From Macrotrachela quadricornifera (Eukaryota > Rotifera > Eurotatoria > Philodinida > Philodinidae): DNA of 64,000 bases. Where the stretch lies: contig JAJEKB010020494.1 in the NCBI GenBank assembly GCA_022393335.1, positions 610,906 through 674,905 on the forward strand, in the 5' to 3' direction. Below the pieces are notes generated by a model. The model saw only the letters and a list, made by a program, of their open reading frames with translations, was not told the DNA's origin and made no database searches. The position numbers and the translations under genes were made by a program. This document shows, piece by piece, positions 45,327-59,500 of the stretch (positions within the stretch are counted from its first letter, which is position 1; every line of letters begins with the position of its first letter).

Positions 45327-45375
45327 TAAAACTGGTCTTCTACTCTTTTTATAAATAAAATTTCACCTTTTAATC

Positions 45376-46834
45376 ACGAGATATAAAGTTACAGTGAATA
45401 GTTTAATGAGCTTCTGAAAATGATTTTGGACAAAAATTTCGAACCTTTTCTACGTCGACAATATTCACATAGGTAGCTTCATTTTCTTTACGGACGAAGA
45501 TTTTACTTTAATTATATCTGACTTGTTTCCTCAAATTGATTCTTGCAATAAAAATTAATCGACATAAGTCACATGCACATTTTCTTCATTCGATCAATTG
45601 CAATGCTTTGTGTCAATGGATTCTTTCATTTGATCGAATCTAATTGATGTCATTTGTGTCGATAATATCTAAGAGATTAAGATTAAAGATTAGAAATACA
45701 GAAAAAATACCATTCAACTCTATTTTGAATCCTCTTCCAAACGAGATACTTCTATCAAAGTTGAACTTTAAATGGTCGACAAGTAGGTCGAATATAAGAC
45801 GGATTGTTTTCTAAATATCGACTTAGTTTTTTTATTTTATATCACAGCAAGGTACCATTCGAAAAGGCTCCAACTTTGGTTTATGTTTTCGAAATCAACA
45901 ATCGATTAAACGAGTTAAAATCTAAATTTTGACATATTGTGTCTGTCGTATAATACTCGATATTTTTGCATGTTTCACAAGGCAATAGCTAAAATAAACA
46001 CTTCAGTCTCACAGCACAAATACTCTACTGTAGTAAAATGATTTCTTTGAGATTTCATCTGACGCTTTTTTTTATGAATCGATTCAATGTTGTGATATCT
46101 GGACTTTGCAGAAAATAATCTAAATTGGTTTGAAGTGAATCAATTTTCTAAAATGATCAGATTTTCCTGAACTATTTTTTGATCAGTTTGATAAAAAGCT
46201 GCGTTGTCTCTCGTTGATATATTCCAAATGTCTGTTAAGATGTAACAAATATGCATCGTACTCTTTTTTATTCAACATTCTGCCAGCACCATTCCAGACA
46301 CATGCATTTCATTGTGAAACGATGATTTTACTCGAAAATCGATTCTTTTTATAGGACCTGCAATTGAATCTATCCATGGGCTATGGTGACATTATCATGG
46401 AAATAAAACGGGAGTGCAAAGTTAACTATAAACATGAAATCCTATAGATTACTTTGTCCACCCTTAGGATATGGCAACATCATCTATCTTTTGCCTCTTT
46501 TCTTTCTACATTCAACTTCGAATGATTCAGTTTCCTAATAAATCTACAATCTTCAAAAACACAATTATCGTTCACAAGTGCTAGGGGATCGATTCGTCAT
46601 TTTTTCTTAAAATAAATCATAGTCGAACGATTAAATGACGCTAGAGAGACTATGCTCTAGTGAAATTTACTTCAATAAGCTCACGAATCACTTGCTTACA
46701 CACATACAAAATATACTCTGCATCATACTTCGGAATTTTGTGATTTTTATTGTTACATTGAATTTTTACAAAATGCAAAATATCATGAAATCATAGACCT
46801 CAAATGTATTTCTCTTGATTAAAAGCTGAAATTT
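45376..46834. other. spacer between convergent Hint copies 1 and 2
   Basis: No coding frame recognised. Homology between the copies stops about 30-40 nt after each stop codon, right after the shared AATAAAATTTCA(C/G)CTTTTAAT polyadenylation region. Confidence 0.5.
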
Positions 46835-46837
46835 TAT

Positions 46838-47584
46838 TTATAAAAAGAGCAGAAGACCAGTTTTATCAGCAAAAAAATATAATATATCAATATACCAATT
46901 CATACCACTGTCAATCGATCGTTTAGCTCCAACAATCATTCGCCACAATCGATAAGGTTGCATTACCAAATGAGCAAGACGATGATTACGCGCTTCAGCA
47001 TAATTAGATGCAATTACTCCATTCACTACAATTGTTCCTGAACGAGTTAATGGAGCACTGAAACCTTGAGAAAGTGTATGCTCCACTTTGATCACTTCTC
47101 CTGGAATTATTCTATCTTCATCAACTAGTTGCAAATGATGTCCAATTTGAACTTCAGAAGCAAAAATAGGATCACATTTTCCATGAAGAAAGATGAGATG
47201 TTGTGATGATATTTCAATGTTCGATGTTGAATTTCGATGATTATTAAAGATAGTGAGACGAAGAAAATCATAGAAGCCTATCTTCTCAGCATGAATAAAA
47301 TCATAGATAGGTTCAAAGATGAGTTTGTTTCCATCGAACGTTAATACTTCTTCATCAATTTGTACATTAGAAAGAGAGATGTGTCGACCATCTCGTGTTT
47401 GAACCATGCTCTGACCACTGAAACATGCAAGCCTTTTGTACTCAGTTCGACAGGAATATTTTGAACAATAGTACCCGCTCATAGAAGTTTCCAAGCAACT
47501 ACACTTTCTAGCGTAGTCGTAGTTGGCTTCGTTGCATGAGAAAAGAAATAAAAACATAACAATGGCTTGCATCTTCGCACACAT
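46838..47584 (-). CDS. Secreted Cys-rich N-domain + Hedgehog-type Hint protein, copy 2, 248 aa
   Basis: Inverted relative to copy 1. I place the start at the ATG at 47584 (MCAKMQAIVMFLFLFS), which gives a normal signal peptide. The frame is open 14 codons further up but without an ATG. N-domain cysteines C28, C30, C40, C45 and catalytic C54 have the same spacing as in copies 1 and 3. The residues between them differ (for example LETSMSGYYCSKYSC). The Hint domain is almost identical to the other two over about 190 residues (EEVLTFDG instead of EKVLTFDG; SIDSGMNWYIDI at the end). The C-terminal tail is intact, ending LLLFL. Confidence 0.9.
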   Translation of the reverse strand: MCAKMQAIVMFLFLFSCNEANYDYARKCSCLETSMSGYYCSKYSCRTEYKRLACFSGQSMVQTRDGRHISLSNVQIDEEVLTFDGNKLIFEPIYDFIHAEKIGFYDFLRLTIFNNHRNSTSNIEISSQHLIFLHGKCDPIFASEVQIGHHLQLVDEDRIIPGEVIKVEHTLSQGFSAPLTRSGTIVVNGVIASNYAEARNHRLAHLVMQPYRLWRMIVGAKRSIDSGMNWYIDILYFFADKTGLLLFL

Positions 47585-48558
47585 GATTATTATCTTTTGA
47601 TGAACAAATATACCTTCAACCGTCAATTTTATGCTGCAAAACGAGTAAGCTTATTCAATGAGTTTAGTAACGCTGATTGCATATTGTATCATATACATAA
47701 CTTGTTTTTTTCCAAGAGAGAGAAATAAATAGTCATCGATGCGTGAAAATGCATCATACACCTAAATGTTACGCAATTTGAAGAAGAGGGCAAGCAATCA
47801 GATGAGTAATATACGTAAGAAAAACTATTTTTATAATGCATTACGGGGATTTTTCCAACTGAGATGATTAATTACAAAGGAAACTCATTTGAAACAGATT
47901 TCGAACTAGGAAATTACAGCTGGTAAAAGTGTCATTAAAACAAGCTGAAGGTGCAATTTTATCAACATAATATACACACATTTGAAAATAGTGGATAAAA
48001 TTGAGTTTCAGGCATATCGCGAAAGAAGTATAGTTTAAGTCATCTATCAGTTTGACCTCATACTATAGTCATTTTTTATGAAATCGACTTATTTTTGTCG
48101 CTTGTAAAAACTCATAGTGTCAAAAATACTTAAGTACAATCTTAAGGAAAAAAATACGTGAAACTCGTCCTTTTGTTTTTCATAAGCTGCCAAGAATTTG
48201 CGTCGCTTAATATATATTCAAATTGGATTTGATAAAGTTGATTTCATAGTTTAATTCGTATTTGATATTAAATTTCTTCGCAATTAAGTCTCAGTAGGAA
48301 AAATCCTCATCATGCGCAACTGAAACCTTTTCTATTGCTCATATTGTTCTCCTAGTTGATTGTCATCTGACTCAACTAACGCATCAGTCATGACATAGGA
48401 TTCATCCTCTTTTTTCGTTTTTTTTTTGTTGGAAAAAACCAACATCTTTTGATGATATAATAAACAGTAAGTTTTACTATACTGAGCCCAGATAGATTTT
48501 TCTCTTTGCGCACCGTTTAAAATACACAATCTAAATCGTCGTTATTCATTGAGAAATA
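47585..48558. other. upstream regions of Hint copies 2 and 3
   Basis: The part next to copy 2 (47585-47835) is homologous to the upstream region of copy 1. The part before copy 3 (48350-48558) is mostly different; only scattered words such as TTGGAAAAAACC are shared. No gene is seen. Confidence 0.55.
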
Positions 48559-49335
48559 GTGAAGATGCATGCCACGCCAAAAACTATTCTCATTCTATTT
48601 TTAATTCTACTGTACAATGATGTCTTGCTTGGAGAATACGATGGTCCTCCTCCAGACTTCACTACAACATGTACTTGCTCTAGAAATTCCAGTAGTAAAT
48701 ACTACTGTTCAGAATGGTCCTGTCTAAGTGTGTCTGATAAAGTCTCATGCTTCAGTGGTCAGAGTACGGTCCATACACGAGATGGTCGACACATCTCTCT
48801 TTCTAATGTACAAATTGATGAAAAAGTATTAACGTTCGATGGAAACAAACTCATCTTTGAACCTATCTATGATTTTATTCATGCTGAGAAGATAGGCTTC
48901 TATGATTTTCTTCGTCTCACTATCTTTAATAATCATCGAAATTCAACATCGAACATTGAAATATCATCACAACATCTCATCTTTCTTCATGGAAAATGTG
49001 ATCCTATTTTTGCTTCTGAAGTTCAAATTGGACATCATTTGCAACTAGTTGATGAAGATAGAATAATTCCAGGAGAAGTGATCAAAGTGGAGCATACACT
49101 TTCTCAAGGTTTCAGTGCTCCATTAACTCGTTCAGGAACAATTGTAGTGAATGGAGTAATTGCATCTAATTATGCTGAAGCGCGTAATCATCGTCTTGCT
49201 CATTTGGTAATGCAACCTTATCGATTGTGGCGAATGATTGTTGGAGCTAAACGATCGATTGACAGTGATATGAATTGGTATATTGATATGTTATATTTTT
49301 TTGCTGATAAAACTGGTCTTCTACTCTTTTTATAA
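48559..49335 (+). CDS. Secreted Cys-rich N-domain + Hedgehog-type Hint protein, copy 3, 258 aa
   Basis: The ATG opens a signal peptide (MKMHATPKTILILFLILLYN). The N-domain is longer at its start (EYDGPPPDFTTT) and has C38, C40, C50, C55 before catalytic C64: again C-x-C-x9-C-x4-C-x8-C. The Hint domain is nearly identical in protein and DNA to copies 1 and 2, down to the stop codon and the polyadenylation signal (TTTATAAATAAAATTTCACC). Conserved Hint residues are as in copy 1, and the C-terminal tail ADKTGLLLFL is intact. Same predicted role: a self-processed secreted peptide. The function of the peptide is unknown. Confidence 0.9.
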   Translation: MKMHATPKTILILFLILLYNDVLLGEYDGPPPDFTTTCTCSRNSSSKYYCSEWSCLSVSDKVSCFSGQSTVHTRDGRHISLSNVQIDEKVLTFDGNKLIFEPIYDFIHAEKIGFYDFLRLTIFNNHRNSTSNIEISSQHLIFLHGKCDPIFASEVQIGHHLQLVDEDRIIPGEVIKVEHTLSQGFSAPLTRSGTIVVNGVIASNYAEARNHRLAHLVMQPYRLWRMIVGAKRSIDSDMNWYIDMLYFFADKTGLLLFL

Positions 49336-49355
49336 ATAAAATTTCACCTTTTATT

Positions 49356-52300
49356 CAAGAGAAATAAACTTATTAATGATTTCTGTATCGATTAAGGGAC
49401 AATTACTTGTTAAATCTTCACTTTTCATCTACTATCGATTCGTGCATTCTTTTTAATACGAAATTAAAAAAAAACGGGAACTATTAGAGAAAATAAGATT
49501 CTTCTGACCCTAAAACAATTGCTGTTATGTAAATAACTGATTTGTCTTTTTCGATATTATGCAAGAATGTAGTTTACACAAATGTGAAGTTTTTTTGAAT
49601 TATAGTGTAAATTTAATGAGAATGTAATGACCTTTGATTAAATTATTTGACAGTATCATCATATTGACTTGAAACTCTTGCTCAATATTTCAATTTTTCC
49701 TAGACTAAATTTCGTTTTTCTTGTTTTCATGTTTGGTGACTTTTCTTTATTCTGAATGAATTCGGCCACAATTATGGCTAGACTTATTCTTCTTAATTCA
49801 CTCAAGATGATGTGTTCCCATGTTCCGATCGAATTCTCTTATCCAAATTTCATTTATTTTCTCATATGATTCCGTAATTTGATCGACTCGACCCGCAAAA
49901 TGGAAATTAATTAAAACTAGCATTTTCAATGAAATTCGTCTTCTTATGAAGGTCATAAAAAACTCAGATTGATATCAATTTTCACTAAATGTCTGATCAC
50001 TGCCCAAGTAGACGTAAAAAAGTTAACGATGAGTGCGATGAGTAGTCGAAGCTTGAAAATATTTTTTTTTCCCATTCAGTCCGAATTTCGAGCTCCTCGA
50101 ACATCATCGAATTATGAACCCTCGAAAACATTGTCTCATCGCGTACTCATTTTCGATTGCTCAATGAGAGGAAACTTATCAATAAAATAGTTTCGATCAT
50201 TCATTTTAATTTTGCTTGCTGAAAACTTCGAAATTCAATTAGTGAGTAGTCTTTCAGTTTTAGTCCAATGTCATCAGAGAATTTTTATTTGATCGATGAC
50301 TTTACATAGTGTTATAATTTTGACAAGATTATTCATCGACTATAGCTGGGATTATGAGGGAATATTTTCACATTCCTGAAGAAAATATACTCATAATGAA
50401 TCTTAGTTTTTGAAGATCTCAAACATTCCGAGCTCTTGGTGTCACTTTGATTTTCAGTGACTCGTTAGCAAAGACCCAGTCGATGGGACTATTTTGAACT
50501 GATCAATCAGTTTGGTTCACAATCCTCAAAATTATTGAAAATTCTAAACTTCGAGCTAATAGAGAAATGAGATTTATCCTTATTCTAAGTTGCTCCAATA
50601 TTTCTATTTGTGTTTTTTTTATATATTCATATTAATTACATTATATTGTAGTTTATTTTTAAGCATAAATATGAGCCTCCTATTCAATGCAACGAGACCC
50701 ATAATAGATAGAACTGTTTCTCTCAATCATCGGTAATTACTATATTTATAAAAGACTTTTTTGGAAAAAAATTAATATTTAAATGAAAAAAAAGAAATAA
50801 ATACGTATTATGAAAATAAATTAACAAAAAAATAAATGAACTTTATAAAAGGAAATTTAAAAAAGATAAATATTATTTTTAAAAAAAATTATTATTTGAA
50901 AGAAAATTTTAAAAATGTCGAAGTTCAATGTATTTAATGACGACATATAGATTTATCTTAAATTAAAATGTCATGTTTAGTTCATCTGATCTATAACAGC
51001 CTCGAAATCGTAAGTACATATGTTCGAATCTTCTGTTCTGCAAAAATATTTGATAAGTATCGAAAGCTCGAAAAATATCCAATAGGTACCGATGGCTCGG
51101 AAAAAATTAGATACAGAGAGAAAATTTTTCTGAAAATTTATAAAAATTTCGAGTGCTCGGAGTAGCGACCATTCTGAGCGCCGCGAACTTGACCCATCGA
51201 AACTACTGAAATTCATCAAAGATGGGTGCGTCGAGGTCATTGAGTGACAGCTTGGGTGATATCTGATTTTTGAGAAGGATGTTAGATATTTTCTTCAATA
51301 TACGATTCATAAATATCGTCAAAAAAAAAGACATCAGATATTTACTTTCGATATTAAATTCGAAAATTACTGTTCATATATAATATATGAAACATCCAAT
51401 CCAGTTCACTTTGCTGACAAAATTTGTCCATATCATAACTTATTGAGTCTAGCAGTTTTCACGGTGCGCCCTCATCCCTCAAGATTGTTTATTTCTAATT
51501 AAGTTGTCGAGGACACTCAGTACAATGATATTAACTTAATGTTTCTCATTATTTCTAGTCAGTAAAATTTTGAAAATTAGTAACTATTTTGATATTTGCC
51601 GCTCCTTGGTATAATTACGTTATCGCACAGTTAAATTTGCTAATATCTATTGACTTGTTTGTACTTTGTATCTTGGCCAAGGTTTTAAATATAAAATAAT
51701 AGCTCTTGCTTACGAGATGATTCACTGCGACTGGTTATAACAAAAATATAGATACCGAAACGGTTGAGATATGATGATCATATAATGTGATTTATATATC
51801 AAATGATGACAGTTCGATTGATGGTGACGAGTGAAGTTCAAGTGCTATTTATGGTAAAAATGAGTCCAAAGTGCTAAGATTTAAATAGTTTTCAATTGGT
51901 TAGTGGTACTTTTGGCGACTACTATAGTTGTTCATAGTATGTTTGAAATAATAATTTTCATTTAAGGAAAACGGTTTTTCTCTGCTTTATAGCTAATATT
52001 CAAATGCTTCTTTAGTTTTTTAATTTTTCTTTTACAAAATTGCGTCACAACGGTACATTAATTAGGTCGATAAAATCTTATTAGGTTTTGTGGGTTGTTA
52101 CATCTAACAATTTCGTATTTTTGTAAAATCTATGTGTTATTCACTAACTACCGAAGAATAGAAAAAATAAATTTAATAATATAATATGTCTAAATGTATG
52201 ATTTCAGAAAATTTTCTTACAAATTCACTTAGCGTTGTAATACATGTGATATTGTAGTAATATATCTCTTTGGCGGAAATAATATTTATATTCGCTATCT

Positions 52301-53597
52301 GTTTAACATTATTACTTCACAACTTGCCTGTTGTATCAATTTTATTTTTCATTTATTTTTGTTGTGCCATCAGAAGGTTCACAATTATTTATAAAGAACG
52401 TAACAATAGAAGGGGAAAAGGAGGATATGTGTTTGTAAGATAGTGTAGAAGAAAAAGAAGGCAGAATAGAGAGAGAGAGAGAGAAAGGATATGATACGTT
52501 GATTATAAAACAACTTTAACTATTTACTTTTCGTTGTTCTCCTTATGGAAGCGTAATGATATGTATGGGATAAATAGGACAATGAAAGAAGAACAAACTA
52601 ATATATACGACATCTCTTTATTTATCTCGGAGGTCTTGTTTTACTTTTATGTAGCTTTTATATGAGTCATAAAGATCAGTTTAAAATAAATACATAGGGA
52701 TATGTATGCATTATTGTATTTTAGATTAGAACAGTGTACATATTATGTATTGTAATTATTTTCCATGTTGGCACTCTTTGTTTATATAAAGTAAGTTTTT
52801 TTTTCCTTTTTTTTTTTGTTCCGTGTCCATACGTTGAGAGAAAATATTTGTAAATGAACATATTTAAGTACTCCATATTATTTCTATATATAAATAAGTT
52901 TTGTTAATGATTTCATTATGAAAATTCTAGTTTTTATAGTCTTACAGAAGCATTCTTTTTCATTTAAACAAGCTCTAAGAATAAATTTTATTTGAAATGA
53001 CTTGTACCGCATTTGTACATTTCATACAAAAATACGTCATATGTTAAAATATCTAAAAATTGTAGATGAAAAAATGTCACATTATGTTCTTTACTTCATA
53101 ATGTGATTTCACGTGGTCGAATCTTACAGTATGTCAATATTATGAAATATAAGAGAAAAAACACAAAAAAGAAAAAACGTACATATGTAAATATTTTGGC
53201 AATTTAGAGCAACGAATGAAGAGAAAAAAAGAAGCTGACACACGCAGAAGCTTATACGTTCTCTTTTACTCGTCCTCATCACATAACGATAGTTACGCTT
53301 TTTATATATTTTTTATTTTGTTTCGACAAAATCAAATATCTTGAAGACGATGCGTAGCACATCGTCTATGTAAAACATGACGATTTCTTTTCTCTTTTTC
53401 AACGCATACATCGAAAGCTTGTATTCTATGTCACGATGATTGCAAGAGTGAAAAATCTAAAACTATTTATTTAAATATAAGATCGAATCGTAATAATTAT
53501 ATATTATCAAAAATTTTAACTCTAATTATTTCAATTAATCATTATAGAACAAAAGAATTAAATATATATAGCGTATATTTTCTTTTATTTCTAGAAA
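49356..53597. other. 4.2-kb intergenic region, nothing recognised
   Basis: Very AT-rich. It contains a (GA)n run at about 52468-52485 and the 5' UTR region of the HECT gene. A TTTATTTCTAG acceptor three bases before the ATG at 53598 suggests a 5' UTR intron. The short frames at 49969 and 50968-51240 have no supporting features. Confidence 0.5.
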
Positions 53598-56500
53598 ATG
53601 GGTCAACAATTGTTTAAAGTTCATTTGGATACAAATGATTCTGATAAAAAAATTTCCAATGCTGAACAAAATGATCTTAGTTTTCTTTTCCCAACAACAT
53701 TATCTAATTCAATAGATAAATCAAATGAAATTAATAATGATCCTCAATTTTTAAATTCACAAACAGAATATATAAAAACGATTCAAAATTATCTATTTGA
53801 ATTGACAAAATGTAATCATTGGGAAAATATTAATAATGAAATTAATGAAATACTTATGAATGAAATTTTTTCATTTATTACAGAACAAAATAAAAAAATA
53901 ATAGAAGAAATTCAAAATCATTTAACATATAAACAAGAACTTGAAACATCTTTAATACAAAAACTTAAATACGATAAATATATGAATGAATCAATTTTTA
54001 CACAATCATATATAAATACTTCATCTGAAAATAATGATAATCAAGAAGAAAAACTAAAATATCAATCTGAACAATTATCATATTTAAGTACTCAATCATT
54101 AATATCAGTTTTATTAATTTTAATAAAATCAGCTGAAAAAAATGATTCAACAATTATACCACAAATTTTAACATTAGCAGATCAAGTTTGTGAACATCTT
54201 CCTATAAAATGTTTATCTTCTACAAATAATTTTGTATTTAAATCATTAGAAATTTTAACAAATTATATTCATGAATTATCTTTAATAAAAGATTCAATTG
54301 TTTCAAAACAAGCAACAAAAATTTTACTTCATTTTTCTATTGCTAAAGGATCATTTAGTGATATATTATCTTTATTAAATCGATTAATATTTAATACAAA
54401 TGATATTTATAATGTTAAAAATTTATTTATACATATGAATAATAATCTGACAGAAATAATTAATTTTAATAATACAATATCAAATGAAATGACAGGTAAA
54501 ATTATCTATAAAATTCTATAAAAAAAATTTCTAATTTAGAAATTTTTAGAATTTATTTCATTGAACTATTTGAAATCTATTAATTTATATCCGAATATAG
54601 AATTAAATGAAGATTTATTTACAGGAGAATTTATTTCTTCGATTATTTTATCATATATTGATATTGAAAATGATATTAATCTGCTTACTAAACAATTAAA
54701 ATTAAGTTCATTTTCATGTGAATTACATACAAATACATTTAAATATTTATTTAATATTATTGAACAATTATCATTAACAATATTAAATAATACAACTATT
54801 CATATATTAATTATTTGTTTAAAATTATTTCGAACTCATTTAAATATATTATATAATATTAAATCTTCAGATCAAATTGATTTAATAACATATATAAATA
54901 ATGATGAATTAAATAAATGGTCGAAAATATTTTTAAAATTAATTTCAAATGAAAATTTTCAACAACAAATAAATATATGTGAAGAAGCATCAAAAACGTT
55001 TATTTCTCTTATTAATATTCAAATATCAACATTTGAAGAAAAATTATATTTTATTTCTCAATATATTATTGAAAATAAATATTTAATATTAATAAAAGAA
55101 TTTTTAAATGAATTAAATCAAAATAAAATTTTATCTAATTGGATTGATATTTTATCTAATGAAAATAAAAAATTTTTAACATTAGATATTTTATATTCAT
55201 TTATTGATATTTATTTTAATAATGAACAAAATTATATTGAAAATATATTAATTTCATTTCAACAAATTTTATTATCAAAATTTATTGATCAATGTCAAAA
55301 AAAAATTAATACAGATATTTTATCTTCTCTTATTATTCAATATATTACTTATATATTCAAACATTCTATTAAAAAAATTCCTATTATGAACAATCTATTC
55401 AATTCAATTCTTATTGGATTATGTTTAATGATAAAAGTCGATGAAATTTTCTCTTATGAATCTATTGAACCAATATTTCTATCAATATTACCATTATTAG
55501 CCGAATATAATGTAAATAATGAATTTATTTATATTTTAATTGGTAAAATAAGTCATGTATTAATTATTGGTTCACCACAAGATTCATTAGAAATAAAATA
55601 TCATAATAAATTAAATTTACCTATATTTACTGGTGGATGTATAATTGATAAAAATGATTATTTATTAAATTCTAATTTAGCAATTTATAGTCAATTTAAA
55701 CTAGATAATGAAATAGAAGATGATAAAGATTTTTTAATGTCAGTTTATAATAATATAAATGAAGGTGCAAAATTAATATCAAAATTAAAAATATATCTTA
55801 AAAATAAACAAAATTTCATACAAAAATCAATTGAACAACAATCAAATGATGCATGTGCATCAATATTTGCTGTTTATTTAAAATATTATCGACGAATAAA
55901 TCTTGCAAAATCTGAATTATTACGAACAGATAATAATAAACCATATGAACAACTTTTATCAATATATGAATATGCAAATAAAATTCAAACAATATTTTCT
56001 ACAATTAAAGGTCAAGGTGGAGATTGTGAAGAATTTTCTAAAAAAATAAAAATAAAAACATTATTTCTTTTATTATCTATAAAAGAAAATAATTTAATAC
56101 CAATAATTAAAGAAGATAATTTTGATAATAATCAATCAAAAAAAAGAATTAAATTTCAACAACAACGTTCAAAATGGTCAAAAGCAAAAGAAACAATTAA
56201 ATTACTTCAAAATTTATTTCATATATGTATTAAATTTAAAAAATTAATGTTAGAAAGAAAACAATTTAATCAACAAAAATATGATTATGAAACATTATTA
56301 CATCAAGCATTAGAAAATTTTATTTATGAAGATTTTTCTAAAACATCAATAACAATTGAAGATATACAATTAGAAATAGATGAAATTCAAAAATGTCTTT
56401 ATCGACAATATCAACGAGCTTCTATAAGATTAATTACATTTAAATTTCTTCATAAATTTATACAAAATATTATCAAAATTAATGATAATCAACAATCTAT

Positions 56501-59500
56501 AATTATTTTATTAATTATTTTACCATATTTAAAAAAGAATAATTTTGAATGGTATTATACTGATAATATAAAATCATCAAATAATCAATTAAAAGAACAA
56601 ATTCGAGAAAATTATTATTCTATTATTAAATTAATTTCTTTTTCATCTTTACAATCTGAATTATTAACAAAAACTATGTTTTATTTACTTAATTTATCAT
56701 ATGAATCAATTGATATATATCATTTATATGATAATCAATTTATTGAAAAATTATTTATTAATTTTGTTAAAAATTCTGAAAAGAATATTTCTCTTGATTT
56801 AAAATTAATTGCTTTTATATGGTTTCGTTTTTTTATATTAAAATTATGTGAAAATATTGAAATAGATAAACTACAAGGTTTATTTAATAAAACATTAGAA
56901 AAATATGAAAATTTTATTTTTAATACATTAATTTTAAATGAATTAAAAGATTTAAAACAAAAACAAGAAATATTTATAAATAATTCGGAAAAACAAATTG
57001 AAAATTCTTTTAAAAATCTTTCATTTAATTCATTTATTCAATTATATGAAACAAATCAATCTTATATTGAATTTTATATAAATCAATATTTAATTATTTT
57101 ATTACAATGTATTTATTATAATAAAAATATTTTATCTATTTGTTCAAATATGAATTATCTTAATGAATTAATTTATATTTATAATTATAATCAATCGAAT
57201 ATAACTCGTTTACTTATAATAAAAATTTTACATTATTTAATACCTTTTATACCAGAAGATATTGATGATATATCAAAAAATCTTATTGAAAAATTTTTAA
57301 TTTATATTTTAAATTCTATTGGGGAAAATATTAATTCCGATGAAATTTTATCAGAATTAATTTCATTATATCGTACAATAATATCTATTAATTCATCATG
57401 GAAAATATTAGCAACGGAATCTATATTAAATTCTATTAAATCATATTCAAATATTATTGAAAATAATAATGAAATAAATAAAATTATTTCATCATTATGT
57501 ATATTAGGTGGATATATTGAACCATATCGATTAGGTTCTATTGTTAAAATAAATGATGATTCTTCATTAGGATTAATTATTGAAATAAATTCAAATATTG
57601 ATAATACTAATATATTATATACAATACAATATTTTCAAACAAATCAAATACAATCATTTAATATAGATAAATTACAACATGAAATTGAAAATCCATTAAC
57701 TAATATTCTTTCATTATCAATTTCAATAGATTTTATTTTTGATTTATTAGGATATTTTATTCAAATTGATACAACAATAAATAAATCATTAATATTATTA
57801 AAATTAAAACGTTATTCTCTTTCAATTTTAAATAATATATTAAATAATAAAAATTTAATTGAAATATTTATTAAAAAATCTTATATATCTTCTATTGCAA
57901 AATTCTGTATATCTTATTCATATGAACAACCAAATGATTTACATTTATTTAATAAACAACATTTAGAACAATATTGTTTAAGTTTAGATAAATGTGAAAA
58001 ATTAAAACAACAATTAAATAATATTGAAACTAACGATAATATTTATGATTTAAATAATAATCAAATTAAACCTAATCAATTAATTATTGATAGTTTATCA
58101 ATATCTGTATTAAAATATAATGGTTGGAAATCATATGTATCAAATGAAGAACTAAAATATTTTAAACAAGGTCGTATTGGTAATGATGATATTTCTATCG
58201 TTCCAATGCCATTTAATGCTACAAATATGGAAACAATTGAAGAATGTGGAAATAAACATAAATTTCGTGGATGTTTAGCACCTAATTGTAATAATTGTCA
58301 AACATATAATCCAACATATATTGCTGAGAATTTACAATTAAATAAAGGTAAATGGTATTATTGTATTCGATTACTTAATATTGGTTCAATTCGTATGGGA
58401 TGGGCAACGAATGGTTTTTCACCATCAGATTATTCTGGAATAGGAAATGATAAATATTCATGGTCATATGGTGGATATGATGGTTTATTAGTATATGAAG
58501 GAGGATATTATGAACAATTTAATAATATACGTTGGAAAAAAAAAGATATTTGTGGTTGTGGAATTGAAATTGATGGAATAAATACGAAAATAAAATATTG
58601 GTTAAATGGAAAATTATTAGGTACTGCATTTGTACATAATCAAATTATTTCATCATCATCAACAACTATATGTAATTTATTACCAAATGGATTATCTACA
58701 ACATATTATCCAGCTGTTAGTCTTATACGAGATGATAATTCACAAAAATTATGTGAATTTATATTTAGTCCAGAAGATATGGATGGTTGTCCATTACCAT
58801 ATGGTTATAAACCATTATTTTTACCAAAATTAATTCAAATTGAAAATTCTATTATTGATTATCCTTTTAATGCTTATTTAATTAATGATAATAAACAAGA
58901 TTTAGTTCTTAATACACAAATAAATTCAACAAATATTATTTTACGTGATTTTATTAATGAAAATCATCTTGAAACAATATTTAATATAGATGATAATCAT
59001 CATCAACTTATATTAACAGAAAAAAGTGATGGATTTTTTTTACCAATTAATTATGATGAAATAACATCATTATCAATTAGTTTTAATTTTGAAATTTTAT
59101 CAACAAATGATAAACTTGATGATATTGTATTATTTAAATTTGATTCAACAGAAATAACATGGAAAAATTTAAATGAAAAAGTTCAATGTATAATTATTTT
59201 TCTATTAAAAAACCAACAAATTAAAGTTTATATTAATAATCAATGTCAAATATTTCAATATGAACAAATAAAAAAATTTCATTTATTTATTTTACCTAAT
59301 ATTAATGCTACAATTAAAAATCTTGCAATTTGGAAATATGCACTTTCAGAAGAACATATTTCTCGTCTATTTACTTATGGTCTTTTCTATATTGATATTA
59401 ATTATCAACAAGTAAAAGAATATGAAAAACAAGTAAATTTGATTTCATTTTCAAAAGATCAACAAAATTTTTCAAATCAATTACTTATTCCATTTAATGA

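Noticed and set aside
44610..49335. Bacterial polymorphic-toxin interpretation of the Hint cluster
   Set aside because: In those systems the toxin follows the Hint domain. Here the variable part precedes it, the Hint domain is of Hedgehog type, and the genes carry eukaryotic polyadenylation signals.
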